From the NCBI RefSeq assembly GCF_004028275.1, contig NZ_CP035033.1, forward strand, positions 1,488,001 through 1,552,000: a stretch of 64,000 nt of DNA. Reading direction: 5' to 3'. A program made the position numbers and the translations under genes. Source of the DNA: Hydrogenovibrio thermophilus (lineage in GTDB: Bacteria > Pseudomonadota > Gammaproteobacteria > Thiomicrospirales > Thiomicrospiraceae). Position 1 is the first letter of the stretch, and each line of letters opens with the position of its first letter. This document shows positions 9,183 to 19,197 of this stretch, in pieces. The notes under the pieces are model-generated. The model was not told the origin of the DNA and did no database searches. It saw nothing but the letters and a program-made list of their open reading frames with translations.

Positions 9183-10342
9183 GACGGGCGTAACTCGGCC
9201 CATTCAAGAATGGCATCCGCCGCCAACTCAGAGGCATTTTGTTTTAATTGATGATATTGTGCATCAAATTCAGTCAACTGGGCATCGCGTAGTGTTTGAT
9301 CGGAAATCAACTTCGCCAACCCCAACGCAATTTGCTGCGGCGAAGCATCTTCCTGAATAAATTCCGGGACAATGGTTTTTCGCGCCAAAACATTGGGCAA
9401 GCCTATCCACTTTGTGGTGGCCAGGCGACGCATAATCCAATGGGTAATCGGATGCAGCTTAATCGCCAACACCAGCGGACGTTTCATCAAAGCGGCTTCC
9501 AAGGTTGCCGTACCGGAAGTGACAATCAATTGATCCGAGGCTTCCATCGCCAATTGCGCCTGCTGATCCAGTAATCGCACCTTCAGCCCCTGACCATACG
9601 TCTCCAATGATTGCTGAATGCACTGTTTCGCTTTGTCATTCACACAAGGAATGACAAATTGCATCGTAGGATACATTTGGTGCAGAATTTTGGCCGCTTG
9701 AATGTAGACATCAATCAATAAATTGATTTCACTGCTACGAGAACCGGGAAGCAGCCCGGTAATCAAAGCATTTTCCGGTAATTTTAAGGCTTGGCGTGCA
9801 GCCTTTCGGTTAGGGGGCTCAGGCACCTGATTCGCCAACGGGTGGCCGACGAATTTGGCTGGAATCCCGTATTTTTCGTAAAACGGCAGTTCGAACGGAA
9901 ACAAGACCAGCACCCCATCCACCCAACGTTTGATTTTCAACAACCGCTTTTCCCGCCAAGCCCAAACGGATGGCCCGACATAATGAATGGCTGGAATCTG
10001 AGCGGCCTTCATCGCCGCTTCAACTCGAAAATTGAAATCCGGTGCATCCACGCCAATAAAGACATCCGGTTTCAAATCCAATAAACGCTGAATCAACTCT
10101 TTGCGCAATTTGACCAGGCCTGGTAGAACCTTGAGAACTTCAAAAAGCCCCATCACCGACAAACGTTCCATCGGATACCAGCTTTCCATACCCTGCGCCA
10201 ACATTTTAGGACCGCCAATGCCAACAAAACGCGCGTGGGGAAACCGTTTTTTAAGGGAGATAATCAGTTCTGAGCCCAAGGTATCGCCGGAAGCTTCGCC
10301 GGCGACCAGGGCAAAAACAGGCGGGTTGGACATCGCATCCAT
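9179..10342 (-). CDS. lpxB: Lipid-A-disaccharide synthase
   Basis: A 387-residue glycosyltransferase joining UDP-diacylglucosamine and lipid X to form the lipid A disaccharide at the inner membrane. Family features: [15 protein letters not shown] at the start, then [38 protein letters not shown] and [11 protein letters not shown]. The start chosen is the ATG at 10340-10342, ten bases beyond the lpxA stop; the frame is open 26 codons further upstream inside lpxA, but the conserved domain begins after this Met. No strong ribosome-binding site is visible, which fits coupling to lpxA. A CCAGGCCTGG copy lies inside. Confidence 0.95.
   Translation of the reverse strand: MDAMSNPPVFALVAGEASGDTLGSELIISLKKRFPHARFVGIGGPKMLAQGMESWYPMERLSVMGLFEVLKVLPGLVKLRKELIQRLLDLKPDVFIGVDAPDFNFRVEAAMKAAQIPAIHYVGPSVWAWREKRLLKIKRWVDGVLVLFPFELPFYEKYGIPAKFVGHPLANQVPEPPNRKAARQALKLPENALITGLLPGSRSSEINLLIDVYIQAAKILHQMYPTMQFVIPCVNDKAKQCIQQSLETYGQGLKVRLLDQQAQLAMEASDQLIVTSGTATLEAALMKRPLVLAIKLHPITHWIMRRLATTKWIGLPNVLARKTIVPEFIQEDASPQQIALGLAKLISDQTLRDAQLTEFDAQYHQLKQNASELAADAILEWAELRPS
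10114..10123. repeat. CCAGGCCTGG palindrome, copy 2 (in lpxB)
   Basis: Exact copy within lpxB, read as Pro-Gly-Leu; symmetry extends to 12 bases (ACCAGGCCTGGT). Confidence 0.95.
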
Positions 10343-10352
10343 TACAATTGAG

Positions 10353-11123
10353 TTATCGGACAATGCCACGATTGGACTGTTTAAGGAAGCTGACAAGCGG
10401 TCCCAAGGTATCACGCTCATCGTTCATCGCATCGATTTCATAAATCGCTTCTTCAAGGCGATAACCCGTGCGATAGAGTGCGCGGTAAGCTTTTTTCACT
10501 AAGTTGATTTGCTCGCGGTCAAACCCTCGACGCTTCAAGCCTTCGACATTCAAGCCACGCGGACCAGCCAGATTTCCGGACACCGTGACGAAATTCGGGA
10601 CATCTTGGTTGATGACGCTACCCATGCCACAAAAGGAATGTTCTCCGATGTTACAGAACTGATGCACCAATGTGTAGCCACCCAGAATCGCCCAATCATT
10701 CACAATAACATGACCGGCTAAGGCGGACGCATTCGCGAAAATAGCATGGTTTCCGACGACACAATCATGGGCGATATGCACTCCGGCCATGACCCAATTA
10801 TCGTTGCCAATCGTGGTTTCGCCACGATCTTGAACCGTTCCTCGATTCACTGTCACATTTTCACGGAACGTATTGTTATCGCCAATGACCAAGGTCGTGG
10901 GTTCACCCGCATATTTCTTGTCCTGTGGCGCGGCACCGATGGAACAAAACTGATAAAAACGGTTATTTTTTCCGATGGTGGTCGGGCCCGAAATCACAAC
11001 ATGCGGTCCAACAACCGTGCCCTCTCCAATCGTGACCGGCCCCTCAATAATGGAATAAGGGCCAATTTCGACATCCGCCGCGACTTTCGCCTGAGAATCA
11101 ACAATTGCCGTTGAATGTATCAC
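10353..11123 (-). CDS. lpxA: UDP-N-acetylglucosamine O-acyltransferase
   Basis: A 256-residue left-handed beta-helix acyltransferase carrying out the first step of lipid A synthesis. Hexapeptide repeats run from residue 2 to about 185 (ADVEIGPYSIIEGPVTIGEGT and onward). The catalytic His region MAGVHIAHDCVVGNHAIFANASALAGHV is intact. The C-terminal helical domain is present (GLKRRGFDREQINLVKKAYR). The start codon is GTG with AAGGATATTGA in front. It sits 24 bases after fabZ and just before lpxB. Confidence 0.96.
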   Translation of the reverse strand: MIHSTAIVDSQAKVAADVEIGPYSIIEGPVTIGEGTVVGPHVVISGPTTIGKNNRFYQFCSIGAAPQDKKYAGEPTTLVIGDNNTFRENVTVNRGTVQDRGETTIGNDNWVMAGVHIAHDCVVGNHAIFANASALAGHVIVNDWAILGGYTLVHQFCNIGEHSFCGMGSVINQDVPNFVTVSGNLAGPRGLNVEGLKRRGFDREQINLVKKAYRALYRTGYRLEEAIYEIDAMNDERDTLGPLVSFLKQSNRGIVR

Positions 11124-11147
11124 TCAATATCCTTTTTTCTGAAGCGA

Positions 11148-11588
11148 TTAAACACTGCGTTCCGCGCACATCATGTCACAGGAAGCAATCATTTTCCCGT
11201 CGACACTGGTCGTGCACTGAAATTTCCAGATACCTTTCTTATTATTGACCGTTTTGACTTCGAACTCCAAGCGATCACCGGGAACAGCGGGCTTTCTGAA
11301 ACGGCAGTTATCCACGGCGGCCAAGTAATACATTGAAGAACCATCCGGCTTCACTTCTTGGGTTTTAAACGCTAAAATACCGGTACATTGCGCCATGGCT
11401 TCGATAATCATCACACCTGGCATAATCGGGTTATCCGGAAAGTGCCCTGTGAATTGTGGTTCGTTGTAAGTGACATTTTTATAAGCTTTTAGAGACTCAC
11501 CCGCGTTGAATTCGGTTACGCGATCTACCAGCAAAAAAGGGTAACGATGCGGTAGATATTCAAAAATTTCTTTTATATCGATTAGCAT
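11148..11588 (-). CDS. fabZ: 3-hydroxyacyl-ACP dehydratase FabZ
   Basis: A 146-residue hot-dog fold enzyme that dehydrates 3-hydroxyacyl-ACP in fatty acid elongation and competes with LpxA and LpxD for the hydroxyacyl pool. The active-site His is in [13 protein letters not shown] and the Glu in [11 protein letters not shown]. The gene starts one base after the lpxD stop. The lpxD-fabZ-lpxA-lpxB order is standard for gammaproteobacteria. Confidence 0.96.
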   Translation of the reverse strand: MLIDIKEIFEYLPHRYPFLLVDRVTEFNAGESLKAYKNVTYNEPQFTGHFPDNPIMPGVMIIEAMAQCTGILAFKTQEVKPDGSSMYYLAAVDNCRFRKPAVPGDRLEFEVKTVNNKKGIWKFQCTTSVDGKMIASCDMMCAERSV

Positions 11589-11589
11589 T

Positions 11590-12633
11590 TTAATTATTTT
11601 CCAATTGTGATTTTATTTCTTCTAATTCGCTTTCCAACCGTTTCACTTTTTGAGCCATTTTCGTGAGCCCTTTCATGCGAACCATGGTTCTTTGCCATTC
11701 GGCCGTCGGCACTGCCGGAAAGCCGGAATAGCTTCCCGCCTCTCTAATATGCCCAGTCACACCGGATTTGGCGCCGAAATGACTTTGATCGGCAATCGTC
11801 ACATGCCCTGTCACACCAGCTTGTCCAGCCAAAACACAGTATTGACCAATTTCCGTACTGCCTGCGATACCAGCCTGACTGGCAATGGCCGTCCCATAAC
11901 CAAGCTTAACGTTGTGCCCAATCTGGACCAGACAATCAATTATACAGTTAGATTCAATCACTGTATCATTTATTGCGCCACGGTTAATCGTACTGTTATT
12001 ACCGATATAGACGCGATCACCAATCACCACTCGTCCAATTTGAGGAATATGGTGCCATTCCCCCTTTTCATTGGCGAAGCCAAAGCCTTCCCCACCAATC
12101 ACACAGCCTGATTCCATACGGACATCATCGCCGATTACACAATCGTGCATGACGGTCACATTCGGTGCTAAATAAGAACGGTGGCCAATCTGCGCTCCGG
12201 ATTCAATGACCGTTCCGGCACCAATTGAAACCCCATCACCAATAGAAACATTCGCACCAATAACAGCATTGGGACCAATCGATACGGATTCACCAATAGT
12301 TGCACTCGGATCGATGACCGCCTTGCGGTGAATGCCCGGTTCGAGATTCAAGGGATTCAGTAATTGCGCGGTTAACGCATAAACATAATAGGGGTTTGAG
12401 ACGAGTAAACGGTTGGTTGATGTGATGTCTCGATGCTCAGGTTTGAGAATGACAGCTCCAGCTTGGCTGGCTTCCAATTCACCCATACGCTTGGTATCGG
12501 ATAAAAAGCTAATATGCTCAGGAGAAGCCTCAGACAATCCCGAGACTTGACTCACTTGATGGGATGAGTCACCTAGAAATTCAACGTCAATTCCTTGTTT
12601 TTCCAGGTGCTCTAAAATCGTTTGCAGCTTCAA
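11590..12633 (-). CDS. lpxD: UDP-3-O-acylglucosamine N-acyltransferase
   Basis: A 347-residue acyltransferase, third step of lipid A synthesis. The N-terminal uridine-binding domain (about 1-100) is followed by many hexapeptide repeats. The catalytic histidine region is [16 protein letters not shown] (first part) with [18 protein letters not shown] later. A C-terminal helical tail ends in coiled coil ([18 protein letters not shown]). The start codon appears to be TTG at 12631-12633; no ATG fits, and the length matches E. coli LpxD (341). Confidence 0.95.
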   Translation of the reverse strand: MKLQTILEHLEKQGIDVEFLGDSSHQVSQVSGLSEASPEHISFLSDTKRMGELEASQAGAVILKPEHRDITSTNRLLVSNPYYVYALTAQLLNPLNLEPGIHRKAVIDPSATIGESVSIGPNAVIGANVSIGDGVSIGAGTVIESGAQIGHRSYLAPNVTVMHDCVIGDDVRMESGCVIGGEGFGFANEKGEWHHIPQIGRVVIGDRVYIGNNSTINRGAINDTVIESNCIIDCLVQIGHNVKLGYGTAIASQAGIAGSTEIGQYCVLAGQAGVTGHVTIADQSHFGAKSGVTGHIREAGSYSGFPAVPTAEWQRTMVRMKGLTKMAQKVKRLESELEEIKSQLENN

Positions 12634-12652
12634 TCTTGCGCTCTAAAAAATG

Positions 12653-13186
12653 TTACTTATTAAAATTGGCTCGTTTTTTCTGGTACTCTTTTTCCAAGTA
12701 CTCCAGAACACTTTGCGTAATATCCAAACGGTTATTGGTGTATGCAATCCCTTCATAGAGAATCAAATCGAACTTTTGCTGTTTTCCAATCTCTTTAATC
12801 GCTTGATTAACCAAACTTTGCAAAGACGCCAACTCTTCATTACGACGGATATTGACCAGTTCTTGAATATCATTACGCTTACGCTGAATATCGCGTGTCA
12901 TCATGCTGATCTCACGTTCAGCCGTAACTTTTTGCGATTCGGACATCACCAACTGGTTTTTTTGGTAATCTTGTTGCTTTTGTTCCAGCTTTTTCGCCAG
13001 TTTTTTCAGCTCCGCCTGTTGCGGACCAAATTCCTTTTCCAGGTTTTGCCCTGCTGCCTGCGCTTGAGGAGCTTTTTCCAGCAGCAAAGCGACATTCACC
13101 ACACCCAATTTTGCCGGTTGTGCCAAGGTCTGACCAGACAAGAAAACGAAGACGCTTCCTACTAAAATCGCGAGCCACTTTCGCAT
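12653..13186 (-). CDS. skp: Periplasmic chaperone Skp/OmpH
   Basis: A 177-residue periplasmic holdase for unfolded outer membrane proteins on their way to BamA. A signal peptide (WLAILVGSVFVFLSGQTLAQ) leads into PAKLGVVNVALLLEKAPQAQ. The middle is a long charged coiled coil (about 45-130), the tentacle arms of the Skp trimer. The C-terminus returns to a small beta domain. Placed between bamA and lpxD as usual. Confidence 0.93.
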   Translation of the reverse strand: MRKWLAILVGSVFVFLSGQTLAQPAKLGVVNVALLLEKAPQAQAAGQNLEKEFGPQQAELKKLAKKLEQKQQDYQKNQLVMSESQKVTAEREISMMTRDIQRKRNDIQELVNIRRNEELASLQSLVNQAIKEIGKQQKFDLILYEGIAYTNNRLDITQSVLEYLEKEYQKKRANFNK

Positions 13187-13294
13187 AAAAACTTCCCTTA
13201 ACGCTAAAAATATTTTAAATATTGTATCCGATTTGATTCGGATTTTTAACCATATTTACACAGAGTGACAATAACCATTTTTCACGGTCAGTGC
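13187..13294. other. Intergenic spacer skp-bamA with small hairpin
   Basis: A 108-base gap in an otherwise tight gene series. It holds a stem ATCCGA/TCGGAT at 13226-13243. A separate promoter for skp-lpxD onward is plausible; sigma-E control of skp is known in enterobacteria, but I could not identify a sigma-E promoter here. Confidence 0.35.
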
Positions 13295-15589
13295 CTACAT
13301 CGCAACACCTAAGTTAAACTGGAACACTTGGGTTTTATCCGTATCGGTATAGTTCAGGGCTTTCGCAAAACTGAACGATAACGGTCCAACCGGTGTAATC
13401 CATGAAACGCCTAAACCAACCGACGAACGAAATTCCGGTAGCTTCACCTCATTCCAATCGGTAAAGACATTCCCCGCATCCGCAAACAGACTCAAACGCA
13501 AATTTCCTGAATCCTCGATAAACGGCATCGGAAAAATCACCTCCGCATTGGAAATGATTCGAATCCGCCCACCCGTTGGATCATCGGAACCGTCGGTTGC
13601 TTCATCATATCGAGGACCCAGCGAGTTGGGTTCATAACCCCGTACCGTTCCGATACCGCCCGCATAAAAGTTTTCATAAAACGGAATGCCCTTGGAGCCA
13701 TTATAGCCATCCCCATAAGCGAGATCGCCTTTCAAACGCAAGGTAAAAATATCCGATAACGGCTGATAGAAAGTTTCATTAAAAAAGAGCTTATAAAAAG
13801 ACACATCCGAATTGGTCGGAATAACAAGTTCCCCGCTGACACTGGTGCTCTGACCGTCCGTCGGGAAATAAAAAGCGTTTTTGGTATCGTGACTCCAGCC
13901 CATGGTGTAGCGCACTGAATTAAAGTGCTTACCATATTCCGCAGTATAATTTTTACAGTAAAGGAAGTCATCCACACACTGAAGTGTTTGGTCATCGAAT
14001 TTCAATCCATAATTCAGACTGCTCCATTCACTGGTCGGATATCCCAAGTTAAAACGAATACCGTAGTTATTGGTGGTGTAACTGGACACATCCAATTCGG
14101 CCGCATCGATTTCACGGTAATAAAGTCCACCGCCTAAGGAAACGCCATCGACTGTGAAATAAGGGTTGGTCACACCCACATCGGCAGATTTTGTCGATGC
14201 GCTGTAGGTTCCATTGATATTCGCACGATAGCCGGAACCGATGACATTACGCTCGGTCACACCCAGGGTGAAACTCACGCCATCCACCTGCGAATAACCC
14301 ACCCCGGCGTTAAAAGAACCGGTTGATTGTTCTTCGACCTTAACCACTAAATCAACCTGATCCTTGGAAATACGGTCGGTATCGATTTTGGCCGTTTTAA
14401 AATACCCCAATCGATTCAAGCGTGTATTGGAACGACGCACCGCTTTCAAAGAATAAGGCGCGCTCTCAAACTGACGCAACTCCCGGCGAATAACGTAATC
14501 CTTGGTACGCGTATTACCTTCAATTCGGATGCGGCGAACGTACACGCGGCTTTTCGGCTCGATACGGAAATCCAATGACACCAATCGATTATCTTTATCC
14601 AGATTAGTAATCGGCTCAATTTCTGCAAAAGCATAGCCTTCTTCACTCAAGCGATCACGAATGGCATTGACCGTGGCCACGATTTTACTGCGCGAGAAAT
14701 ACTCACCTTCTCGGATTCTCAATAGACCACGCAATTCATCCTGAGTGATAATGGTTTCACCGGTGAACTTAATCGTGGAAATCGTATACTGCGGCCCTTC
14801 TTTCATATTAATGGTCAAGAATACCTGAGTCTTATCCAACGACAAACTTACTTGAGAAGAGATCACCTTGAACTCGGCAAACCCACGGTCCATATAATAA
14901 GAACGCAAGGTTTCGATATCCGATTGCAACTTCGGCTTGGCGTATTTGTCCGAATCGCCGATCATGGCCGACTCCGACAGGAGCATGGCGCTTTTCAGCC
15001 GATCATCTTCATAGGTTTGGTTCCCCACCAGCGTAATACGTCCGATACTGGCCGGCTTACCCTCTTCGACCTTAATCAATAAACCAACTCGATTACGCGG
15101 CAGTTCGGTCACTTCAATATCCACTTCCGCGGCATAATACCCCTGGTTTTGATAACGACGACGCAAATCAAGGATGATACGGTCCATCTGAGTATCATTG
15201 AAAATGCGCCCTTTTTTGACCCCCAGGGAATCCAAAGCCATATTCATGTCTTCGGTTTTGATCAGCTCGTTTCCTTCAATGGTGATATCCGCAATCGACG
15301 GACGCTCCAGCACACGAATCACCAGTACACCATCGCCTTGTTCAAAAAAGGCCACATCACGGAAGAAACCGGTTTTGTACAGTTTTTCGATCCCTTCCTG
15401 CACTTTGGATGGTGTCAATTCATCTCCGATATCCACCGGCAGGTAACTGCGAATGGTTTCAAAGCTGATGCGCTTATTACCTTCAACCTCAATTTTTTGA
15501 ATCTTAAAATCGGCGGCCTGTGCGGTGCTCAGCACGGTAAAGACAACAACCAGTACCAAAAGAATCCGCTGAGAAAACTGTTTAACCAT
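13295..15589 (-). CDS. bamA: Outer membrane protein assembly factor BamA
   Basis: A 764-residue outer membrane insertase. Signal peptide (VKQFSQRILLVLVVVFTVLS, ending AQA), five POTRA domains (about 25-420), then the 16-strand barrel. The lid-loop region is recognisable as GGIGTVRGYEPNSLGP, which carries the conserved VRGYE motif. The start is the ATG that overlaps the end of rseP by eight bases; an upstream start would lie further inside rseP. Odd point: the last residue is Met (FQFNLGVAM) where outer membrane proteins normally end in Phe or Trp. Confidence 0.96.
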   Translation of the reverse strand: MVKQFSQRILLVLVVVFTVLSTAQAADFKIQKIEVEGNKRISFETIRSYLPVDIGDELTPSKVQEGIEKLYKTGFFRDVAFFEQGDGVLVIRVLERPSIADITIEGNELIKTEDMNMALDSLGVKKGRIFNDTQMDRIILDLRRRYQNQGYYAAEVDIEVTELPRNRVGLLIKVEEGKPASIGRITLVGNQTYEDDRLKSAMLLSESAMIGDSDKYAKPKLQSDIETLRSYYMDRGFAEFKVISSQVSLSLDKTQVFLTINMKEGPQYTISTIKFTGETIITQDELRGLLRIREGEYFSRSKIVATVNAIRDRLSEEGYAFAEIEPITNLDKDNRLVSLDFRIEPKSRVYVRRIRIEGNTRTKDYVIRRELRQFESAPYSLKAVRRSNTRLNRLGYFKTAKIDTDRISKDQVDLVVKVEEQSTGSFNAGVGYSQVDGVSFTLGVTERNVIGSGYRANINGTYSASTKSADVGVTNPYFTVDGVSLGGGLYYREIDAAELDVSSYTTNNYGIRFNLGYPTSEWSSLNYGLKFDDQTLQCVDDFLYCKNYTAEYGKHFNSVRYTMGWSHDTKNAFYFPTDGQSTSVSGELVIPTNSDVSFYKLFFNETFYQPLSDIFTLRLKGDLAYGDGYNGSKGIPFYENFYAGGIGTVRGYEPNSLGPRYDEATDGSDDPTGGRIRIISNAEVIFPMPFIEDSGNLRLSLFADAGNVFTDWNEVKLPEFRSSVGLGVSWITPVGPLSFSFAKALNYTDTDKTQVFQFNLGVAM

Positions 15590-16952
15590 TCGAAATTCGT
15601 ACCACATCATTAAATAAAGCAAAAAACGTCAGTCCTAAAATCAACATCAGGCCAACTTTTTGTGCACCGGCTTCAATCGATTCCTTAACCGGCGCCCCTT
15701 TAATCATTTCAATTACATAAAAGAACAAGTGCCCACCATCCAGAACCGGAATCGGCAGCAAGTTCAAAATGCCCAAACTCAAACTGAGCAGCCCCAGCAA
15801 ACTTAAAAAAGCCACCCAACCGGACTGCATGGCTTTACCGGAAAACTCGGCAATGCTCACGGGGCCGGACAGGTTCGTGACCGATACACTACCGATCAAC
15901 ATACCTTTAATCATGTCCAGCGTCATTTCCACCAAATCAACGGTATGACGCCAACCTTTTTCCAAAGACGCCAAGGGACCGTAAGACACCGTCACACGAT
16001 AAGCACTCAGAGCTTCAGCATCCATTTTTACGGCTGCGCCCAGTGTTCCGATTGGACCATTAGCCGCCTCTCTTTGCGCCAATACCCCCCGAGCAAATTC
16101 AGCCCGGCCATTCCGGTCGACCAGCAATTCTACTTCTTTACCCGGATGTTTGCGCACATATTCCACTAATTGCGACCAAGTTTCAATCGGCTGACCATCA
16201 ATTCGGCGAACCCAATCACCACTCTGCAAGCCCATTTTCTCGGCCGGAGAACCCTCCACCACGCGACTGATGACCGGGCGTATTTCCGGGTATTTCGGCG
16301 CAAAACCCAGCGCCGAGAGCCAATCCTGTTTCGGCTGATTGATATCCAGTTCAGCCATCGTCAAAACCACCGTCTTGGATTCCGCACCATCCATGGATTG
16401 CAGACCGACAACAATATCCGGTTTACCTTTAACCAGTGCCTGTAACACCTGTTGATACACCGCACGCCAATCCAGCACTTCTTGGTCATCAACCGACAAA
16501 ACCTGCCAGGCCTGGTCGTTTTTCGGCAAGCTTTTCGCCAACGGCGTTTGAGGCGGCACCGTTTCAAACACCGGCTTCAAACCGGTAATACCGGAAAAAT
16601 AAATCAATGAAAACACCAACCAGGCAAACACCAAATTTACCAACGGGCCGGCAGCCACCACTGCAAAGCGGCGATAAACGCTTTGGCGATTAAAGGCTCT
16701 CGGCAAGTCCTCTTCCGCCACAGGACCTTCTCGTTCGTCCACAAATCGAACGTAACCACCCAGTGGCAACACGCTCAATTGAAACTGGGTTTCGCCCATT
16801 TGACGACGGTAAAAAACCTTACCGAACCCCAGCGAAAAATGGGTCACTTTGATATTGAAGGCCCGTGCGACAATATAGTGGCCCCACTCATGGATCGCGA
16901 CCAGCAACCCCATCGCCACGATAAACCCCGCAATTGACCACAGTATCGTCAT
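15582..16952 (-). CDS. rseP: Intramembrane zinc protease RseP
   Basis: A 456-residue site-2 protease that cleaves the anti-sigma factor RseA and leftover signal peptides in the inner membrane. HEWGH near residue 20 is the zinc site, and LLPIPVLDGGHL near residue 400 supplies the third ligand. PDZ domains occupy the periplasmic middle (GFAPKYPEIRPVI, then GLQSGDWVRRIDGQPI). The start is the ATG overlapping the cdsA stop as ATGA. It contains a CCAGGCCTGG copy read as Gln-Ala-Trp. Confidence 0.95.
   Translation of the reverse strand: MTILWSIAGFIVAMGLLVAIHEWGHYIVARAFNIKVTHFSLGFGKVFYRRQMGETQFQLSVLPLGGYVRFVDEREGPVAEEDLPRAFNRQSVYRRFAVVAAGPLVNLVFAWLVFSLIYFSGITGLKPVFETVPPQTPLAKSLPKNDQAWQVLSVDDQEVLDWRAVYQQVLQALVKGKPDIVVGLQSMDGAESKTVVLTMAELDINQPKQDWLSALGFAPKYPEIRPVISRVVEGSPAEKMGLQSGDWVRRIDGQPIETWSQLVEYVRKHPGKEVELLVDRNGRAEFARGVLAQREAANGPIGTLGAAVKMDAEALSAYRVTVSYGPLASLEKGWRHTVDLVEMTLDMIKGMLIGSVSVTNLSGPVSIAEFSGKAMQSGWVAFLSLLGLLSLSLGILNLLPIPVLDGGHLFFYVIEMIKGAPVKESIEAGAQKVGLMLILGLTFFALFNDVVRISNG
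16506..16515. repeat. CCAGGCCTGG palindrome, copy 3 (in rseP)
   Basis: Exact copy in rseP, read as Gln-Ala-Trp; no symmetric extension. Confidence 0.95.
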
Positions 16953-17758
16953 GCCAAAATCCACTGCCAAACGAAAAAGAACATCGGAACCGCCACCAAC
17001 AAACTGTCAACCCGATCCAGTAAACCGCCATGACCAGGCAGTAATTGACTGCTGTCTTTTAAATCAGCCTGCCGTTTCAGCAGACTTTCAAATAAATCAC
17101 CGAAAATCGAAAACAACGCCAACCCTGAAAAAATCAACGCCACGCTACCATAAGACAACTGCAATACCGGTTGTAGCCAATTCAAACCGATCACAGCAAT
17201 GACAAAGGCAAGCAAGGCTCCGCCGTACACGCCTTCCCAGGTTTTGCCAGGACTGACATGCACCGCCAGCTTGCGTCGTCCAAAACGCCGGCCGGCAAAA
17301 TAGGCCCCGGTATCAATGGCCCAGACCACAAATAGGCTCAACAACAAAATCGCAGACGACAGCACCGATAAAAATTCGATTAAGATACTGGCAAAGTTGG
17401 CCAGCACCAGCACACCCAATACCAAAATCGCCGCTTTCGATTTAACCAGATATTGCCCGGCGCTCCATTGATAAATCATGACCATGGTCGCCATCACCGC
17501 CATAATCACCAGCGTCAGCCACAACCACAGCAACGGACTGTTGATGCTAAACACCAACCCTGCGGCTGACGCCACCAATGCGCCATAAACGACTCGCGTC
17601 GCCTGAGATTGAATGCGAGCTAAACCGGCCCATTCCCAACCGCATAAAAAAGTCGCCAATAAGACAAAAAACGCCCAGGCCTGGTCGTTTCCGTAAAATA
17701 ACAGGCCGCCCACCAGAAAGAACAGTAAACTGGCTGTAATCACGCGTTGCATCAACAT
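16949..17758 (-). CDS. cdsA: Phosphatidate cytidylyltransferase
   Basis: A 269-residue inner membrane enzyme making CDP-diacylglycerol from CTP and phosphatidate, the branch point for phospholipids. At least seven hydrophobic segments. The family signature runs through SPGKTWEGVYGG and then FGDLFESLLKRQADLKDSS with LPGHGGLLDRVDSL, including the metal-binding acidic residues. Its start overlaps uppS by seven bases; a second ATG two codons in is possible. A CCAGGCCTGG copy falls near the N-terminus. Confidence 0.95.
   Translation of the reverse strand: MLMQRVITASLLFFLVGGLLFYGNDQAWAFFVLLATFLCGWEWAGLARIQSQATRVVYGALVASAAGLVFSINSPLLWLWLTLVIMAVMATMVMIYQWSAGQYLVKSKAAILVLGVLVLANFASILIEFLSVLSSAILLLSLFVVWAIDTGAYFAGRRFGRRKLAVHVSPGKTWEGVYGGALLAFVIAVIGLNWLQPVLQLSYGSVALIFSGLALFSIFGDLFESLLKRQADLKDSSQLLPGHGGLLDRVDSLLVAVPMFFFVWQWILA
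17675..17684. repeat. CCAGGCCTGG palindrome, copy 4 (in cdsA)
   Basis: Exact copy in cdsA, read as Gln-Ala-Trp; no symmetric extension. Confidence 0.95.
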
Positions 17759-18495
17759 AAAGAGGCCACCTGCTCGCTGGTTTTACCGAAACGGCGTTCA
17801 CGGCTTTGAAAAGATGCGACCGCTTGATCGATGGAAGCTTCATTGAAGTCCGGCCAAAGCTCATCGGAAAAATACAGCTCGGCATATGCCATTTGCCAAA
17901 TCAGGAAATTACTGACGCGCTGCTCACCGCCAGTTCGAATCAATAAATCAGGAACCGCCTGATCGGCGAGACACACATATTGCGACAGCTCGGCCTCGGT
18001 TAAATCGGCCGCCGACTGGTCAGGGTGCGCAGCCTGCCAAGCCTTTACAGCCTGAACAATATCCCAACGCCCGCCGTAATTGGCGGCGATATTCAGTGTC
18101 AGCGCCGTATTTTTGGCCGTCAATGTCTCCGCTTTTTCGATATGCGCTTGAATTTCCTCACTGAACGCTGAACGGTCGCCAATGACCCGTAACCGAACAT
18201 TGTTATCGTTTAACTTCGACACTTCTTTCTGCAACGCCATCAGGAACAAGCCCATCAACTTATTCACTTCTTCTTCCGGGCGTTTCCAGTTTTCGGTACT
18301 GAAAGCAAACAGTGTCAACGACTCCACGCCAATTTCACCGCAACGCTTCACAACCCGCTTAACGGCATTGACGCCTTTTTGATGACCAACAAAACGCGGC
18401 AGAAAGCGCTGCTTCGCCCAGCGTCCATTTCCATCCATGATAATGGCGATGTGTTTCGGGATATTGGGATTCGTTTGGCGTTGACTCAAAAGCAT
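17752..18495 (-). CDS. uppS: Undecaprenyl diphosphate synthase
   Basis: A 247-residue cis-prenyltransferase making the C55 lipid carrier for peptidoglycan and O-antigen. HIAIIMDGNGRWAKQR near the N-terminus contains the catalytic Asp and the diphosphate-binding loop. The C-terminal LLIRTGGEQRVSNFLIWQMAYAELYF pattern is typical. AGGA precedes the ATG. A terminator separates it from frr, so a promoter probably lies between 18496 and 18520. Confidence 0.96.
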   Translation of the reverse strand: MLLSQRQTNPNIPKHIAIIMDGNGRWAKQRFLPRFVGHQKGVNAVKRVVKRCGEIGVESLTLFAFSTENWKRPEEEVNKLMGLFLMALQKEVSKLNDNNVRLRVIGDRSAFSEEIQAHIEKAETLTAKNTALTLNIAANYGGRWDIVQAVKAWQAAHPDQSAADLTEAELSQYVCLADQAVPDLLIRTGGEQRVSNFLIWQMAYAELYFSDELWPDFNEASIDQAVASFQSRERRFGKTSEQVASLC

Positions 18496-18519
18496 TCCTA
18501 GCGGATTGGTTGTTTAAAC

Positions 18520-18556
18520 AAAAACGGCCTCTCAAGGCAAATGCCAAGACAGGCCG
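18520..18556 (-). terminator. Terminator after frr
   Basis: On the minus strand CGGCCT pairs with AGGCCG around an inner GGC/GCC stem, followed by TTTTTG. It lies between frr and uppS and would split pyrH-frr from the envelope genes. Confidence 0.7.
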
Positions 18557-18606
18557 CTGTTGACAATTAACGAGTAATTATGCCGCAAATGCGAAAGAAT
18601 TTCAGC

Positions 18607-19164
18607 TTAAATTTCCATCAAGCTGGCTTCTTTTTCCGCCAGCATTGCATCGATTTCCGTCACATGCGCGTCCGTTGCTTTTTGGATTTGATCTTCCGCT
18701 TGACGCAACTCGTCGTCGGTGATTTCTTTATCCTTGTTCAAGGATTTGAAATCGGCATTGGCATCACGACGAATGTTACGCACCGCCACTTTAGCCTGCT
18801 CGGCTTCGGCACGCGCCATTTTGATGAATTCTTTCCGTCTCTCTTCGGTCAATGGCGGCATCGGAATACGCATCATATTACCGTTCGTCACCGGGTTAAT
18901 CCCCAGGTCAGATGTCATGATCGCTTTTTCAACCACGGCCACCATCGCCTGCTCCCAAGGCTGAACCGTCAGGGTACGTGCATCTTCAACATTCACGTTC
19001 GCGACTTGACTGACAGGCACTTCCGAACCGTAATAATCAACCTTAATCGAATCCAAAATGCTCGGATGAGCACGCCCGGTGCGAATCTTGGCAAAATTGC
19101 TCTCCAGATTCTCAACCGACTTTTTCATCCTTTCATTTGCATCATCAAAAATTTCATCCAACAT
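18607..19164 (-). CDS. frr: Ribosome recycling factor
   Basis: A 185-residue protein that, with EF-G, splits post-termination ribosomes. It carries [21 protein letters not shown], the universal RRF N-terminus, and [20 protein letters not shown] in the middle. Length equals the family norm (185). AAGGAG sits before the ATG. It is 33 bases downstream of pyrH and is followed by a terminator. Confidence 0.97.
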   Translation of the reverse strand: MLDEIFDDANERMKKSVENLESNFAKIRTGRAHPSILDSIKVDYYGSEVPVSQVANVNVEDARTLTVQPWEQAMVAVVEKAIMTSDLGINPVTNGNMMRIPMPPLTEERRKEFIKMARAEAEQAKVAVRNIRRDANADFKSLNKDKEITDDELRQAEDQIQKATDAHVTEIDAMLAEKEASLMEI

Positions 19165-19197
19165 CTTTTATTTTCTCCTTTGAACTCAAATCTGAAG

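Noticed and set aside
10353-10420. Longer lpxB reading frame starting inside lpxA.
   Set aside because: The 26 extra codons precede the conserved LpxB start and would overlap lpxA by 68 bases.
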